In this document: piece after piece, positions 44,440-57,480 of the stretch
How positions within the stretch are numbered: the first letter of the stretch is position 1
Layout of the letters: every line of letters begins with the position of its first letter
DNA from: Caenorhabditis elegans
Taxonomy: Eukaryota; Nematoda; Chromadorea; Rhabditida; Rhabditidae
Length of the DNA stretch: 64,000 bases
Reading direction: 5' to 3'
Assembly: GCF_000002985.6 (NCBI RefSeq)
Contig: NC_003282.8
Location: 1,612,001 to 1,676,000, forward strand
The notes under the pieces: model-generated
What the model saw: the letters and a program-made list of their open reading frames with translations, nothing else
What the model was told of the DNA's origin: nothing
Databases searched by the model: none
Position numbers and translations under genes: made by a program

Positions 44440-45045
44440 GAGTTTAAAAGTGGAAATATCACTCCTATTCGAATTACTTCCAAAAGTAGAAGTTCTGACC
44501 AGAGGTGGGCGGATATTTTTTCGGATATTTTCTAATAATGAATTTATCAATTAGTATTGATGTAGTTATTCTGGAAGAAATGTATCCGAACAAAAGAGTA
44601 ACTATTAAGCAACATTTTAATATGATAAAACCTAGAAAAAATCTACAAGTTTTCCTTGCCGAGACCTTAAAACTTATTAGCCGAGCAACATCGGATATCG
44701 GATATTACGGATATCGGATAATGGACTTGCATATCGTTTATACAGAAAACTTGTAGAATTTTTCTAGGTTTTATCATATTAAAATGTTGCTTAATAGTTA
44801 CTCTTTTATTCGGATACATTTCTTCCAGAATAACTACATCAATACTTATTGATAAATTCATTATTAGAAAATATCCGAAAAAATATCCGCCCACCTCTGC
44901 TTCTGACCAATCAGCGCGCTGAGCCACGCCTACTTTCTGAACAATCAGCGATGTGAGCTGGATCAAAAGAAGCGCACAGCTCGACGCTGATTGGTCAGAA
45001 ATTCTAATTATTTTGGAGGAAATTCAAATGAAACGATTTTCAAAA
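44440..45045. repeat. CCAAT palindrome split by a hAT-like element
   Basis: Left piece GAATTACTTCCAAAAGTAG...TTCTGACC and right piece TTCTGACCAATCAGCG...CGCTGATTGGTCAGAAATTC...TTTTGGAGGAAATTC form one palindrome interrupted at 44500. Same design as 37451-37640. Confidence 0.75.
44500..44899. mobile_element. 400-bp hAT-like foldback MITE
   Basis: Ends CAGAGGTGGGCGGATATTTT and its reverse complement; flanks GTTCTGAC and CTTCTGAC (7 of 8 identical) fit an 8-bp target duplication. It is inserted in the CCAAT palindrome, hence younger than it. Confidence 0.85.
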
Positions 45046-45268
45046 GTTATTGTTCTATTTTTTCTATCCGGAGGACCAAAAAAATCCAAAGATACAGAAA
45101 GCCAAGAAATCCCTACTGAACCTGATGTACCTTTAAAGTAACGTACCGGACGCCGGAATAGACAAAAACGCTCCCACCCCCGCCCGCCCGGTGGCTTAGT
45201 TTCTGTGATCGCAAGTTGGCCTTTTCGCGCTGTTTACAAATGGAGAGACATGTGTAACCTAGAGGCAG

Positions 45269-45278
45269 AGAGACGCAG
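45269..45278 (-). promoter_or_regulatory. Minus-strand CTGCGTCTCT motif
   Basis: AGAGACGCAG; minus strand CTGCGTCTCT followed by CTGCCTCT, the same 10-mer as before genes A and C. It sits beside a GC-rich stretch (CCCCCGCCCGCCCGGTGG at 45177). A promoter firing toward the minus-strand receptor or a noncoding RNA is possible. Confidence 0.4.
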
Positions 45279-45934
45279 ACTAGACACAGGTCACATTTTG
45301 ATACGTGGCCGGGAAGTGAGAAATCTCGGCCGGAATATGGCCAATTTTTTTCCGATTTTCGCTTGGAAAACCGGCAAAAAAACCCAATTTTTCGTGTAAA
45401 TTCATAGGAAACCCCCGATTTTAATTTTTAAATGAAATTTTGTAAATTTTCATCGAAATTTGCCTGTTTCAGTTGAAAAATTACAGAATTTTGAGAAAAA
45501 TCACTTTTTTCCTAAATTTTTTTTTTGTTCACAATTTTCGGTTAAAATTCTCGATTTCTCGACCATTTTTTTCAAGAAAAACTGATGATTTTTCCACACA
45601 ATTTATATGAAAAATCCTTATTTTTCACTGAAAAAAGGCCGAAAAAAGCACAAAGATCACCGATTTCAGGCGAAAAAAGGCCTGTAAAATGACAAAAGAG
45701 CTACAAAAGAGACTTCTTGTTCGAACGAAAAAGAAACATCAATAGAGAAGCCCACCACCCGGTGGTTGCTCTGTGTGCATCTTTTTTTATGTATTGACAC
45801 AGTCAATACTCTGCCACAACTAGATCATCATCATCAGAACAGTACATTGAGCACAAAGGGGCTCAAAAATCGGATTTTTGGGCGAAAAATCGAGAATAGT
45901 TTATCGAAAACGAGCTAAAATCAGAAAAACAATG

Positions 45935-46182
45935 GCCTAAAAGTGAGAAAATCGGATCTAAAACCGAGAAATTCAGTAGAAACCGGGAAAAATGGCTCCA
46001 AAATTGAGAAAAATTACGGAAAAATGGGTTTTTTGAGGAAAAATCGAGGAAACCTATCGATAATTAGCTCATATTGGAGAAAAAAACGCCTAAAAATTGA
46101 GAAAATCGGACCTAAAACCGATAAATTCTGTAGAAACCGCGAAAAATGGCTTCAAAATTGAGAAATCCCGAGTAAAACTGTG
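45935..46182 (+). repeat. 154-bp tandem duplication
   Basis: GAGAAAATCGGATCTAAAAC and following sequence to AAAATTGAG recur 154 bp later with a few changes. AT-rich, noncoding. Confidence 0.7.
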
Positions 46183-47680
46183 CTATAAAAAGGAAAATAG
46201 TTTCAAAAATTGGTTCAAATGCGGAAAAAATACACAAAAACGAAGAAAATTAGGAAAAAATGGCGTAAAAACTAGAAAAAACGCCCAAAAATAGAAGAAA
46301 AACTGTTTTGAAAACTGGAAAAAAAAACGTAAAAACCCAAAAAAGTACGCGAAAATCACGATAATTAACCTAAACAAAAGGAAATTGGGTCAAAAAAATC
46401 GAGAAAAATTGCTGAAAAACTAGAAAAACGTTGAAAATTTTGAGTTTTTTCCTCAATTTAGCACTGTTTTCTGCCGAGTTTGAGGATTTTAACCCCAAAA
46501 AAAAAAAGCGATTTCTACCACTTTTACGCACAAAAGATGACCTAAACGCACTTGAAAATCGTGGAAAAGATGAGATAGGCATTGCATAAGGACGGATTTT
46601 CTGAGGACACAACCTTGACAAGGGACACTCACTGACCACCGATTAAAAACGAAGATATCTCCTGTGAGAAAATGCTTAAAAGTTTCACAAACTCGTCAGA
46701 AAATCGGGGTTTCAACCCATTTTTGCGAGAAAAAATGTGAAAAAAATGAGCTTTCAACCGAAAAAAGGACACAAAATGTGAAGAAGTACACTTTTTGTTT
46801 CACACGAGTCGGGGGCACGTGAAGCGTGGCGGGTAGTCATGGGATACTTTTTCGAGAGAGAGAGAGAGAGGAAATTGGCAGGAAACCTGATATTTTGGGG
46901 GGTTTTGTTTTTTTTTTAAATAATAATTTTATTCGGAATTGTCTGGAACAGCTCGTTTTAATTAGCAGATTTTTAATTTTTCGAGATTTTTTTTAAAGTT
47001 TTTGCCCCAAAAAAAAATTTTTCAAGGAATTTCAGGTGATAATCTAATCATTTTTCTCGACAATTACAGCATATCCACCTATTTTTAACACAATTAACAC
47101 AAAATTTTACATTAAAAAGCCGGAAGTCACGTGAAAAGGCGACTGAAAAGGATCAGGAAAAGGCGAAAAAAACAATAAAAAAAGAAAATAAAGATCGATG
47201 CGCAGAGAAAACAGACAAAACAACGATGCTCCGTCGTAACGAGGCGAAACCGTGCGGCGCTCTTGCATTCGACTGCTCCGCCCCTTTTTCTGTGCACACT
47301 GTTGATGATTGCGTTGGCCTAAAATATTTTCTCTTTTTTTAGCGGTTTTTCGTGATTTTTGACGATTTTTTCTTGGATTTTTGATTCAAAATTCAGTTTT
47401 ATTGATTTCTCATCGAATATATCTCAGTATTTTTCAGAATTACAGCTAAATTTCAGTGAAAATGGCGAATTTATGCTCGAAAAATCGATAATTTCTTGAA
47501 AATTTGGTTTTTATCAGTTTTGCTACATTTTTCTTGTTCCTAACCCCTTTCTACGTTAATTTTGATTAAATTTGCGCATCAAAATCTCACAAATCGATAA
47601 ATTGATTCCTCTCCTTTTTCGTTTACTTTCGAATTTTAATTTCTCGCTTCTTCCGCTTAGTTTTGTCTTTATAATTTCAA

Positions 47681-47703
47681 TTTCTTTCAGGTAATCAGTC
47701 ACC
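47681..47703 (+). promoter_or_regulatory. Probable trans-splice acceptor of rps-28
   Basis: TTTCTTTCAG ends at 47690, 13 nt before the ATG. Short leader after a strong acceptor is typical of SL1 trans-splicing in worm ribosomal protein genes. Confidence 0.6.
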
Positions 47704-47956
<253 letters not shown>

Positions 47957-48114
47957 GTGTCGGTCTCGACTTGTTGTTATTTTTCAATAAATCTGTTCAC
48001 CAAAAAAAAAACGTTTTCTCGGTTTTGTTACTCAAAAAAAAAAGTCATTTTCTTTTCGCGGTATTTCTGTATTCGAGCCGCCACAACGGAAGTTTCTATC
48101 AAAAAATTCAGATA
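47957..48114 (+). promoter_or_regulatory. Operon-type intercistronic region
   Basis: Stop of rps-28 to next ATG is 158 bp. AATAAA at 47986 is followed after about 115 bp by AAAAATTCAG (ending 48111), which is 3 nt before the ATG at 48115. Spacing of about 100 nt between poly(A) site and acceptor is the rule for SL2-spliced downstream genes in worm operons. Confidence 0.75.
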
Positions 48115-51100
48115 ATGCCTCGGGGAACGGTTCCTCAAATAGTTCGGCGACCTCGGCAGTCCACCAACACTCCGTTGCGAATGCTGAAACGTCCGATTTC
48201 CGTATGGAAGCATTTGTACATTCTCTCACAGCACGGGTTCGCAGAAGACAGTATTCTCCTCTACGAAATAACTAATCAAAGCACAAGCTCCAATCGTTGG
48301 ATAGTTCCAGACAATGAGCAAGATTTTGCGACTTACCAAAAAATTGCTGAGTTTTACGAGAAAACGAAAAGATACGCGCAGGCGGGAGCAGTAAGATTTC
48401 AAATTCTCTAATAAGCCGTGGACTTTCAATTTTTTAAGATATTAAAATCGATAATTCAAACATTCCGTAACGAACGACCGTTTTCCTACCCAAGTTGTTC
48501 AACATATATGCCTCAAGATGACCGCAGAGAAGACACCGATGAGGAGCTAAAATTGAAAGATTACACATGGTTCTGCTATTACAGCATTTTGCAAAAGTCC
48601 AACAAGCTTAAAGAGGCATATGGTATTCCCCAAACAGCTTTGAGAAAACAAAATCTCAAAAATTTTCCTTTCGTTCAGAAGCGCTCAAGCACATACGGGG
48701 TCCACAAATGAAGTCACGCCGAGACGTTGAAATTCCACGTCTCGTTCGTCGAATTAAGAATCAAGAGGAATCGGATCTTCTCGTGCCGGAAACATGGAAA
48801 GCAGACCTTCCTGATGAGTATGGAAAAAAAATTGAAATTTGTCGACGAAAAAACTGCGAAAAATTTGATTTTCGCTCTCGTAATTGTAAAGGCGCGCATG
48901 CAGTTTTCCGAAAGTTACCATAAACTTTTTTCGCTGCGAGACCCATCGACTTGTTTATTGGGCGCCCCTTTAAACACTTTTCAAAATTTCTTCAATGAGA
49001 TTTTTAACAAATAATTAAGTCACAAGTATTTTTTTCGAGAAAAAACACTAAAAAATAAATAAATAATACATTTATTTTCACACGATTATTTCAAAAAATC
49101 AAGTTGAAGCCTACCATAAACTTTTCCGCTGCGATACCCATCGCCTTGTTAATTGTGTGCGCCTTTAAATATAAGATTTAAAAAAAATACAACTTTGAAC
49201 GATTTTAGCGGGATTTCAAGTATTTTTCTAAGCAAAATCCCGAAAATACATTAATTTTCATCCGAAATTTCCCGAAATCAAGCCGTTTTGAACAAAAGTT
49301 GTTGATTTAGCTGACATAATATTATTTTTTCGAACAAAATCCTGAAAAACAGGGGATTTTTCTCTCGGAATAGAAAAAAACTCGCCGAATAAAAAGTCAA
49401 TTTCTTTCAGAAAAATTCTCTCGGTTTCCAAGGCTAAAAAATAAGCTGAAACAACAACATTTTTCCGAACAAAATCCCGAAACGTACATTAATTTTTATC
49501 CGAAATTTCACAAAATCAAGCCGTTTTGAACAAAAAATTGCCGAAAAACACTCATTTTTCTTCAGAAACAGCGCCCGAATATGCTCTTCATCACTGGGCC
49601 CAGTGCTCTCACTGCTCAAGAAGAATAAGGCCGATTCGACGCTAGTCAAGCGTTTTTCAGAGCAATTCACTGGTACCGAACGCAACGACGTGTACTGGTG
49701 GCTGAAATCGGCTGAAGCCGTCGGCAATTACCGAATCTACGATGCGATTGCTTGTCTCAAACGAATGTCACATCAGAATCCACGTGTGCTCACCGAAATG
49801 GCTCGGCTTAACTATCAAATCGATAAAAAAGACGAAGCGAGGCGGCTATTACGTACCGCGCATAATAACGACAGCCTCTGGATAGACGGAATGGATCTTC
49901 TCGCGTTTTTGTGCATTGGGGTACTGGGAAAATTCTCGAAAATTTAGTAGAAATGCCCCATTTTTGGCTGAAATTTATAAAAATTAGTGGAGGAGCCACG
50001 TGGATAGCAAATTTAGGAAAAGAATCCGGAAAAAAATTTTGATTTTACTGCATTTTTGTTCCAAAAAATTCGATTTTCCCACTTGGAATTGCGGAAAAAT
50101 TGGTTTTTTTCGCGGTTTCTGAGCTCTAAATTTATAAAAAATCGACTTTCCATGTGGATTACTACGAATTTGCGGGATCTAAGGAAAATCAATAATTTTT
50201 CGGTCAAAAAGTCAGGTTTTCCTGTATTCCACGTACAATTGCTGAAAAAATTTCATTTTCTACTGAAAATTTCGTATTTTTCAGTATTTCCGAGCCCTAT
50301 AATATTTTAATAATTCGATTTTCCACGTGGATTTCTGGGAAAAAACCTTTTTTCAGCACAAAAAATCTAAATCCTGAGTCAAAATTAAAGAAAAATCGCT
50401 CTGAAATTTTGAAATTTCCCACATTTATTTGAATTCAGCTCGCCGAGAGCTTTCAAATAAGTATAATCATGCAAAAATTAGCAAAATTAGAGGAATTCTT
50501 GGTCTCGCCACGAAAATCGCAGATTACTGTAGACTCATTATCGTGGCGAGACCCACCTACAAAATAAAAGATAACTGTAGTAAGGTTTTCGTGGTGGGAC
50601 CCAAATTATGATTATAATTTTGGTTTTATTTTTCGATTTTCAGCTATTTTCTGAGCCATTTTTGGGATTTTTACTAGATTTTTCTGCTAAAAATTTTGAA
50701 ATTTCCCACATTTATTTGACCAAAAACTCACCAAAAATTAGCAGAATTAGAGGGATTCTGGGTCTCACCACGAAATCCGCCCGAAAGTAGCGGGAAATTC
50801 CAATAACCACATTATCTAGGCGAAATTCTAGTGAAAATCCCAAAGATAGGTCAGAAAATACCTGAAAATTGGAAAATAAAACCAAAATTCACATAATTTA
50901 GGTCCCACCACGAAAATCTTACTACAGTAATCTTTTATTTTCTAGGTGGGTCTCGCCACGAAAATGAGCCTACAGTAACCTGCGATTTTCGTGTTGAGAC
51001 CCGAATTTTTTGAAAATTTCGATTTCACCCATGATTATACTCATTTGAAAGCTCTCGACAAGCTGAATTCGATGGAGTTGGTGAAAATTTGTAGAAAAAA

Positions 51101-54100
51101 TGTTTTTTTTTCAGGATTTCACCCAACACGCCGCACTAATCGAGAATCTAGCGACCACATTGAATCGAGAATGGCCACATCGTGCGGAAACATGCACAGT
51201 TAATGGATTTATGGCTCAGCAAATTGACACGGAGCTCGCGTGGAGTTTTGCGGAACGAGCCAGGAAAATGGTGTTTCCGGGCACTGAACAATACGTTTTT
51301 GCCGTCCATTTGCGCGCCTATGTGCTCAGAACGATGGAGTTGAAGTCGCGAGGAGCCGATGTGGAAAGATGTACGAAAAATTGCAAATTTCCCGGATTAT
51401 CTCGAGTCTCGACACGAAAACAGATTAGGGATAATTGAATTCCGCTCGTCGAGAGCTTTTAAATAAGTATACTCATGGCTGGATGATTCCACCAATTTCC
51501 AGAAGTTCGGGTCCCGCCACGAAATCAGCCAAGCTACAGTAATTCATAAGATTTTCGTGGCGGGACCCTAATTTTCCGAAATTAATATAATCCAGTCATG
51601 ATTATACTTAATAGAAAGTTCTCGGTGAGCTGAATGCTAATATTCGAGTGAAATTCAATTTTTGAAAAACTTTTAGGTATCGCCACGAAATCAGCCTACA
51701 GTAATACACAAGATTTTCGTGACGAGACCCTGAAATTTCCTAATAATTGAATTCTACTCGAAAATTCGGATTCAGCTCTTCGAGAGCTTTCAAATAAGTA
51801 TACTAATGGCTGGAGTCAACCAAGTTCCAGAAATCCCCCGGTTCGACAATAATTTGGATTACTGTAGGCTGGTTTCGTGGCGAGACCCTAATTTTCCGAA
51901 ATTGATATAATTCAGTCATTTTTATACTATTTAGAAAACTCTCGGTGAGCTGAATCCCCGAGTATTCTAGCAAAATTTAGGGTCTCGCCACGAAATCACC
52001 CAGATTACTGTTAATTTAAACACAAGATTTTCGTGACGAGACCCTGAAATTTCATAATAATTGAATTGTACTCGAAAATTGTTTCGTGGCGTGACCCGAC
52101 GATTTTTTCCAAAATTGTTAGAATCCAGCCGTGATTATACTTAATTGAAAGCTCTCCTCGGTGAGCTGAATCCTAATATTCGAGTGAAATACAGGTTTTG
52201 AAAAGCTTTTGGGTCCCGCCACGAAATAAGCCAGAGAGTATAGTAATCCACAAGATGATTTTCTCGGCGAGACCCGAGTTTCCCGGAAATTTTCGGAACA
52301 AAATTTTCGGGCCATGATTATATACTCTTTTAAAAGCCCTCGATGAGCAGAATTCGATATTATTCTAGTAAAATTCGATTTATAAACAAAATTTTTTTTT
52401 TGGGTCTCGCCACGAAAATCCAAAAAAATTTGCAGATCGGAACCAAGCGCACCGTATTCTTCTTGAAGCCGTCGAATCGATGCCAAATAATACGGATTTG
52501 GGTGTTTTATACGTGGATACCCTGCTCGAAGACGAGGAGTACGTAGAAAAATAATAATTTCTGAAAAATTTTGAAAAAAAGCTGCAATATCATAATTTTT
52601 TAAACTTAAAAAGTAAAAAAAGAGAAGAAAATCTCTTAAATTTTTTTTTTTGGAAATTCTCAGTTTCACATTAAAAAAACATACATTTTTGAGCAAAAAA
52701 ATTCGTAAAATTAGTAGAAAAAAATTAAAAATTTTACCTAAAAACCTCCGGAACTAGTTTCCAAAAAAAAACACCGAATTTTTTTTTGTAGAAAAAATTT
52801 TTTTGGAAAATCCCGAAAAAATATTAATTTTTCAAATTTTGTTCATGTTGATGAAAAAAATTTAGAAAAATGTGAATTTCCTTTTTTTTTTTACTTTTTC
52901 GAAAGAAATCGGAAACGTTCGTTTTTTTCGATTTTTAGAAAAAAATTGTTAAGAAACATACATTTTAGAGCAAAAATGTCGATTTTATACCTCAAAAACC
53001 ACACTTTTGAAATAATTTCTAAAAAAAATCGCAAAAATAAAATATTTATGAAAAAACAAACATTTTTCAGCAAAAAATTCGTGAAATTAGTTTTAAAAAA
53101 TTAAAATTTTACCGAAAACTCCTAGGAAATAATTTCTAAAAAAAAGCGAATTTCTCTCAAAAGATCAATGTTTTATTTTATAATGTGAAATTGAGAATGC
53201 CATTTTTGGAGGATTTTTAAAAAAAATTTTGGTGATAAATATGAAATTTGCGGAAAATTTCACTTCAAAATTTGTTTTAAAAAAAAATTTATTTTAAGGA
53301 AAAAAGCTGCTGCAATTTCTTAATTTTTTTTTAAACTTAAAAAGTAAAAAAAGAGAAGAAAATCTCTTAAATTTTTTTTTTGGAAATTCTCAGTTTCACA
53401 TGAAAAAAACATACATTTTTGAGCAAAAAATTCGTAAAATTAGTAGAAAAAAAATTAAAAATTTTACCAAAAAACCTTCGGAACCTCGAAAACCACACGA
53501 ATTTGTTTTTGTTTTAGTCGAAATTGTCCGCGAAATATCGAAAAAAAAACAACATTTCGATTTTCAAAAAATCAAAAATCGAAAACCGTCGTTTTTCGTT
53601 TTTTTTTTTTGCAAAATCGAAATATTCAACATTTTGTTTTAATAGTGAATATAATAAAATTAGCCTAAAATTGCCTAAATTTCTTTACAAAAACACTGCA
53701 ACTTTTTCCTCACGAGGGACGAGGAAAAGTGGTTTCTAGGCCATGGCCGAGGGGCCGACAAGTTTCAGCGGCCATTTATCTTGCTTTGTTTTCCGCCTGT
53801 TTTCTTTCGTTTTTCATCGATTTTTTTCGTTTTTTCTTAATAAAACTGATAAATAAATATTTTTTGCAGATGCTAAAACAATTTCCAAGTAAAAAAATTA
53901 TGTATTCAGTGGGCAAGCAGCGGTGAAAGTGGGCAATGTAAAATGATGGATTACGGGAATACAAAACCTAAACTTTTTTCCAAACATGATAAATATACCG
54001 CTTAGATGCTGCAACTACCTGATTTTCATAATGAGACCGCTGAAAAAGTTTTGAGATTTTCAAAATTCAAATTTTTTAGCGAAAAAGTCGAGATTTTCGC

Positions 54101-57100
54101 ACAAAAAGTTGAATTTTGAAAACCTCAAAAATTTTTCAGCGGTCTCGTTATGAAAATCAGGTAATTTCAGCATCTAAGCATCATATGTATCATGTTTCAG
54201 AAAAAGTTTATGTTTTGTATTCCCGTAATCCATCATTTTACATTGACCACTTTCACCGCTACTTGCCCACTGAATACATAATTTTTTCACTTGGAAATTG
54301 TTTTAGCATCTGCAAAAAATATTTATTGATCAGTTTTATTAAGAAAAAACGGGAAAAAGCTGTGAAAAACAAAAGAAAACAGGCGGAAAACAAAGCAAGA
54401 TAAATGGCCGCTGAAACTTGTCGGCCCCTCGGCCATGGCCTAGAAACCACTTTTCCTCGTCCCTCGTGAGGAAAAAGTTGCAGTGAAAAAAATGCAATTT
54501 TTTTCACTAGCAGCGGACACCGTGAGGCAAAGATCTTCGCCACAAGATTCCTGCACGACAATCAGAATAATGTTCAAGCAAAGCTCCTGAAAGTGCATGT
54601 TCTCGTAAACGGAGTAAGCCGAAATCCCGACGCAAATCACACGAAAGAGCTCTTTCAACTGCTGGAGGACGTTATCACGGAGCATCCACACATTCTCGCG
54701 GCCTACTGTTTCCTGCTCAACGAGTACGCGAGGCTTAAGAACAGCGACAAGTGCAACGAGATTTTGGAGAAGCTCACCGCGGCGAGACCCTTGATTTCAC
54801 AGGGAAAAACACATAAATTCCATAAAATGAAAGCGGATTATTTGCTGAAAACGAGAGATGTTATACCGGCTTATGAGCATTTGATGGCGGCTTTTGCCAC
54901 TGGAGCAATGGTTGATCAGGCTATGGTTAGCATTGTTTTCTGAAAATTTAAAGCAAAAAAAAAAACAACAAAAGAACACTTTTTTTTGGACGAAAATGTA
55001 AAAAAAACATTTTGGCAACAAAACCCAAAAAAAAAACAAAAATCCCCACAAATTTCTGAATTAAAAAAAAATCAAAATAACCAAAAAAAACATACAAAAC
55101 CTTAAGAAGGCAATTTTTTCAATTGAAAAAAAAACCAAAAATCTTATTCTCGCTTATAAAATCCACCTAAATTTGTTTGGACGAAAAATTAAAAATAAAC
55201 ACATTTTTTGCCCAATAAAAAAACTCAAAAATCCCCATTTTTGACAACGAAAAAGGAGAAAAGCCGTCTGAAATTGTTCAGATGAAAAAAAAAATTTTTT
55301 GACCAACAGTCTTAAAAAAAAACAAAAATCCCCATTTCTGGCCTATTTTTCAAATTAAAAAAAAAAAAAAACCAAAAATCGTATCTCAATTATATAACTC
55401 GCATATCTTGATTTTTTGGACAAAAATTTAAAAAAAATCATTTTTGGCCAATAAAACCCGAAAAAAACCAACCAAAAATCCCCATAAATTTCAAAAAAAT
55501 ATAAAATTTTTCTGGGCGAACAAAAAAGTAATTCTTGCCCAATTAAACACAAAAATGCAAAAATCTCCATTTTTGAAAAAAAAATCACATGTCTTGAATT
55601 TTTTTTGACCGAAAAAAAATAAAAATAAAAAAGTTTTTTGACCGAAAAAAAATTAAAAAAAAAAGTTTTTTGACCGAAAAAAATTAAAAAAAATTTTTTT
55701 TGACCAATAAACCCCCATTTTTGCCAAAAATTTGTTTTTATTATTCAGAAAAAACCGAAAAATGTCTAAAATGAAATTTTAAAAAAGAACACACATTTTT
55801 GTATAAGAAATTCCGACAAACTTTTCCAGAATAATATTTTTTTTGTCGTTTTTCAGACTTTCCAATAAATTTTTTTTTTCAGATTGCCAACTACGAATCG
55901 GAATTTCTGTCGACAAAAGCCGTCGCCGGTGATTATGGAAATCTCGCGTTTTTGGATCCGATGTGAGGAGCTTGGTTTTCAGGCTAAAATCTAAAATTCG
56001 ACCTTAAAATATCTTTTTTTCTGAACAGACTTTGAAATTTTTGCTGTAAAAATTGCTTAAATTTAATTGAATTGCTCAGAAAATTTTGTTGAAAAATGGT
56101 AGAAGTGTCATTCAGACCGCGTTTTTTAATTAATTTCGCCAAATTTGTCTCATTTTTCAATGTTAATAATAACAGGAATAATTTTTGAAAAACCATTTTT
56201 AAGCATTTCAAAAATTTAAAGTTTGGCGCCGAAAATATTGGATATTCATAAAAAATGCTCAAAACGCTGAAATATTTTCTGTGAAAAAATTTAATTTTCG
56301 TTTTTTTTTTCGATTAAAAGTTGCGACCAAAAATTTTTTTTTTTTAAATTTTGGAAAAATTTCACTGAATTTTTCTCATTTTTCAATGTTCAGAAACAAA
56401 TAAATTTTTGAAAATTTGTTTATTTTTGCTTTGAAAAATTTTTTTGAATTTTTTTTTTCGAAAATGCTAAATTTAATTTTTTTTTTCATACACTGCAACT
56501 TTTTCCTCACAAGGGACGAGGAAAAGTGGTTTCTAGGCCATGGCCGAGGGGCCGACAAGTTTCAGCGGCCATTTATCTTGCTTTGTTTTCCGCCTGTTTT
56601 CTTTTGTTTTTCACAGCTTTGTCCCATTTTTTCTTATTAAAACTGATAAATGAATATTTTTTGCAGATGCTAAAACAATTTCCAAGTTAAAAAATTATGT
56701 ATTCAGTGGGCAAGCAGCGGTGAAAGTGGTCAATGCAATATGATGGATTACGGGAATACAAAACCTAAACTTTTTTCCAAACATGATAAATATACCGCTT
56801 AGATGCTGCAACTACCTGATTTTCATAATGAGACCGCTGAAAAAGTTTTGAGATTTTCAAAATTCAAATTTTTTAGCGAAAAAGTCGAGATTTTCGCACA
56901 AAAAGTTGAATTTTGAAAACCTCAAAAATTTTTCAGCGGTCTCGTTATGAAAATCAGGTAATTTCAGCATCTAAGCATCATATGTATCATGTTTCAGAAA
57001 AAGTTTATGTTTTGTATTCCCGTAATCCATCATTTTACATTGACCACTTTCACCGCTACTTGCCCACTGAATACATAATTTTTTTACTTGGAAATTATTT

Positions 57101-57480
57101 TAGCATCTGCAAAAAATATTTATTTATCAGTTTTAATAAGAAAAAACAGGAAAAGCTGTGAAAAACAAAAGAAAACAGGCGGAAAACAAAGCAAGATAAA
57201 TGGCCGCTGAAACTTGTCGGCCCCTCGGCCATGGCCTAGAAACCACTTTTCCTCGTCCCTCGTGAGGAAAAAGTTGCAGTGATACTGAGAAGAATATCCA
57301 ATTTCTATTATTTCCAGACTACCCGAACGACCATGCAGCTCAATTACAACAGTCCAGCAATCGCCGTCGGCTCTTCAAGAAGTTGTAAATGTTCATGAGA
57401 ATGCACAAGATTCGTCAGAAGGAGAAGATGAAGAAGACGAAGAGGAAGAAGAGGAGATGTTGGTTGCTGTGGCTCCGTGA
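48115..57480 (+). CDS. TPR-type protein, candidate APC7 (anaphase-promoting complex subunit)
   Basis: Nine exons: 48115-48390, 48439-48622, 48679-48817, 49566-49920, 51115-51370, 52436-52538, 54511-54925, 55883-55962, 57318-57480; 656 aa in one frame. Predicted helical-hairpin repeats run through the protein, for example VYWWLKSAEAVGNYRIYDAI, then LTEMARLNYQIDKKDEARRL with NNDSLWIDGMDLLAFL, and AYCFLLNEYARLKNSDKCNE. The C-terminus is strongly acidic (EGEDEEDEEEEEEEM). The order WxxxAxAxxxxGxxxxAI... then ...GMDxxxxL..., plus an acidic tail, is what I recall of APC7. Human APC7 is about 565-600 aa. APC7 is a TPR scaffold of the cyclosome ubiquitin ligase. The sequence is very divergent, so another TPR protein is possible. 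Introns carry two palindromic transposons and a CGCCACGAAA repeat field. Confidence 0.7.
50480..52420. repeat. GGGTCTCGCCACGAAA repeat field
   Basis: About twenty copies, on both strands, of GGGTC(T/C)CGCCACGAAA paired with TTTCGTGGCGAGACCC, with TACAGTAAT between. A second motif, AGCTCGCCGAGAGCTTTCAA then ATAAGTATA, recurs with it about every 300 bp. It fills introns 4 and 5 and does not touch the exons. The same motif returns at 58300-58640. Confidence 0.85.
53694..54485. mobile_element. Palindromic transposon, copy 4 (full length)
   Basis: Complete 792-bp copy with CACTGCAAC/GTTGCAGTG ends, in intron 6 of the TPR gene; it ends only 25 bp before the exon 7 acceptor. Confidence 0.9.
56491..57281. 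mobile_element. Palindromic transposon, copy 5 (full length)
   Basis: Complete copy in intron 8 of the TPR gene, 36 bp before the last exon. Its central part is nearly identical to copy 4 over several hundred bases, including shared variants (CCAAACATGATAAATATACC), so these two are the closest pair. Confidence 0.9.

Larger units (their letters stand above)
34284..47680. other. 13-kb region without confident genes
   Basis: Between the minus-strand receptor and rps-28 I find no exon chain that I can support. The region is packed with MITEs, palindromes, simple repeats and AT-rich DNA, listed separately. Minus-strand promoter-like motifs at 40881 and 45269 and a GC-rich block at 37.9 kb suggest distant first exons or enhancers of the receptor, or noncoding transcripts. 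Confidence 0.55.
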
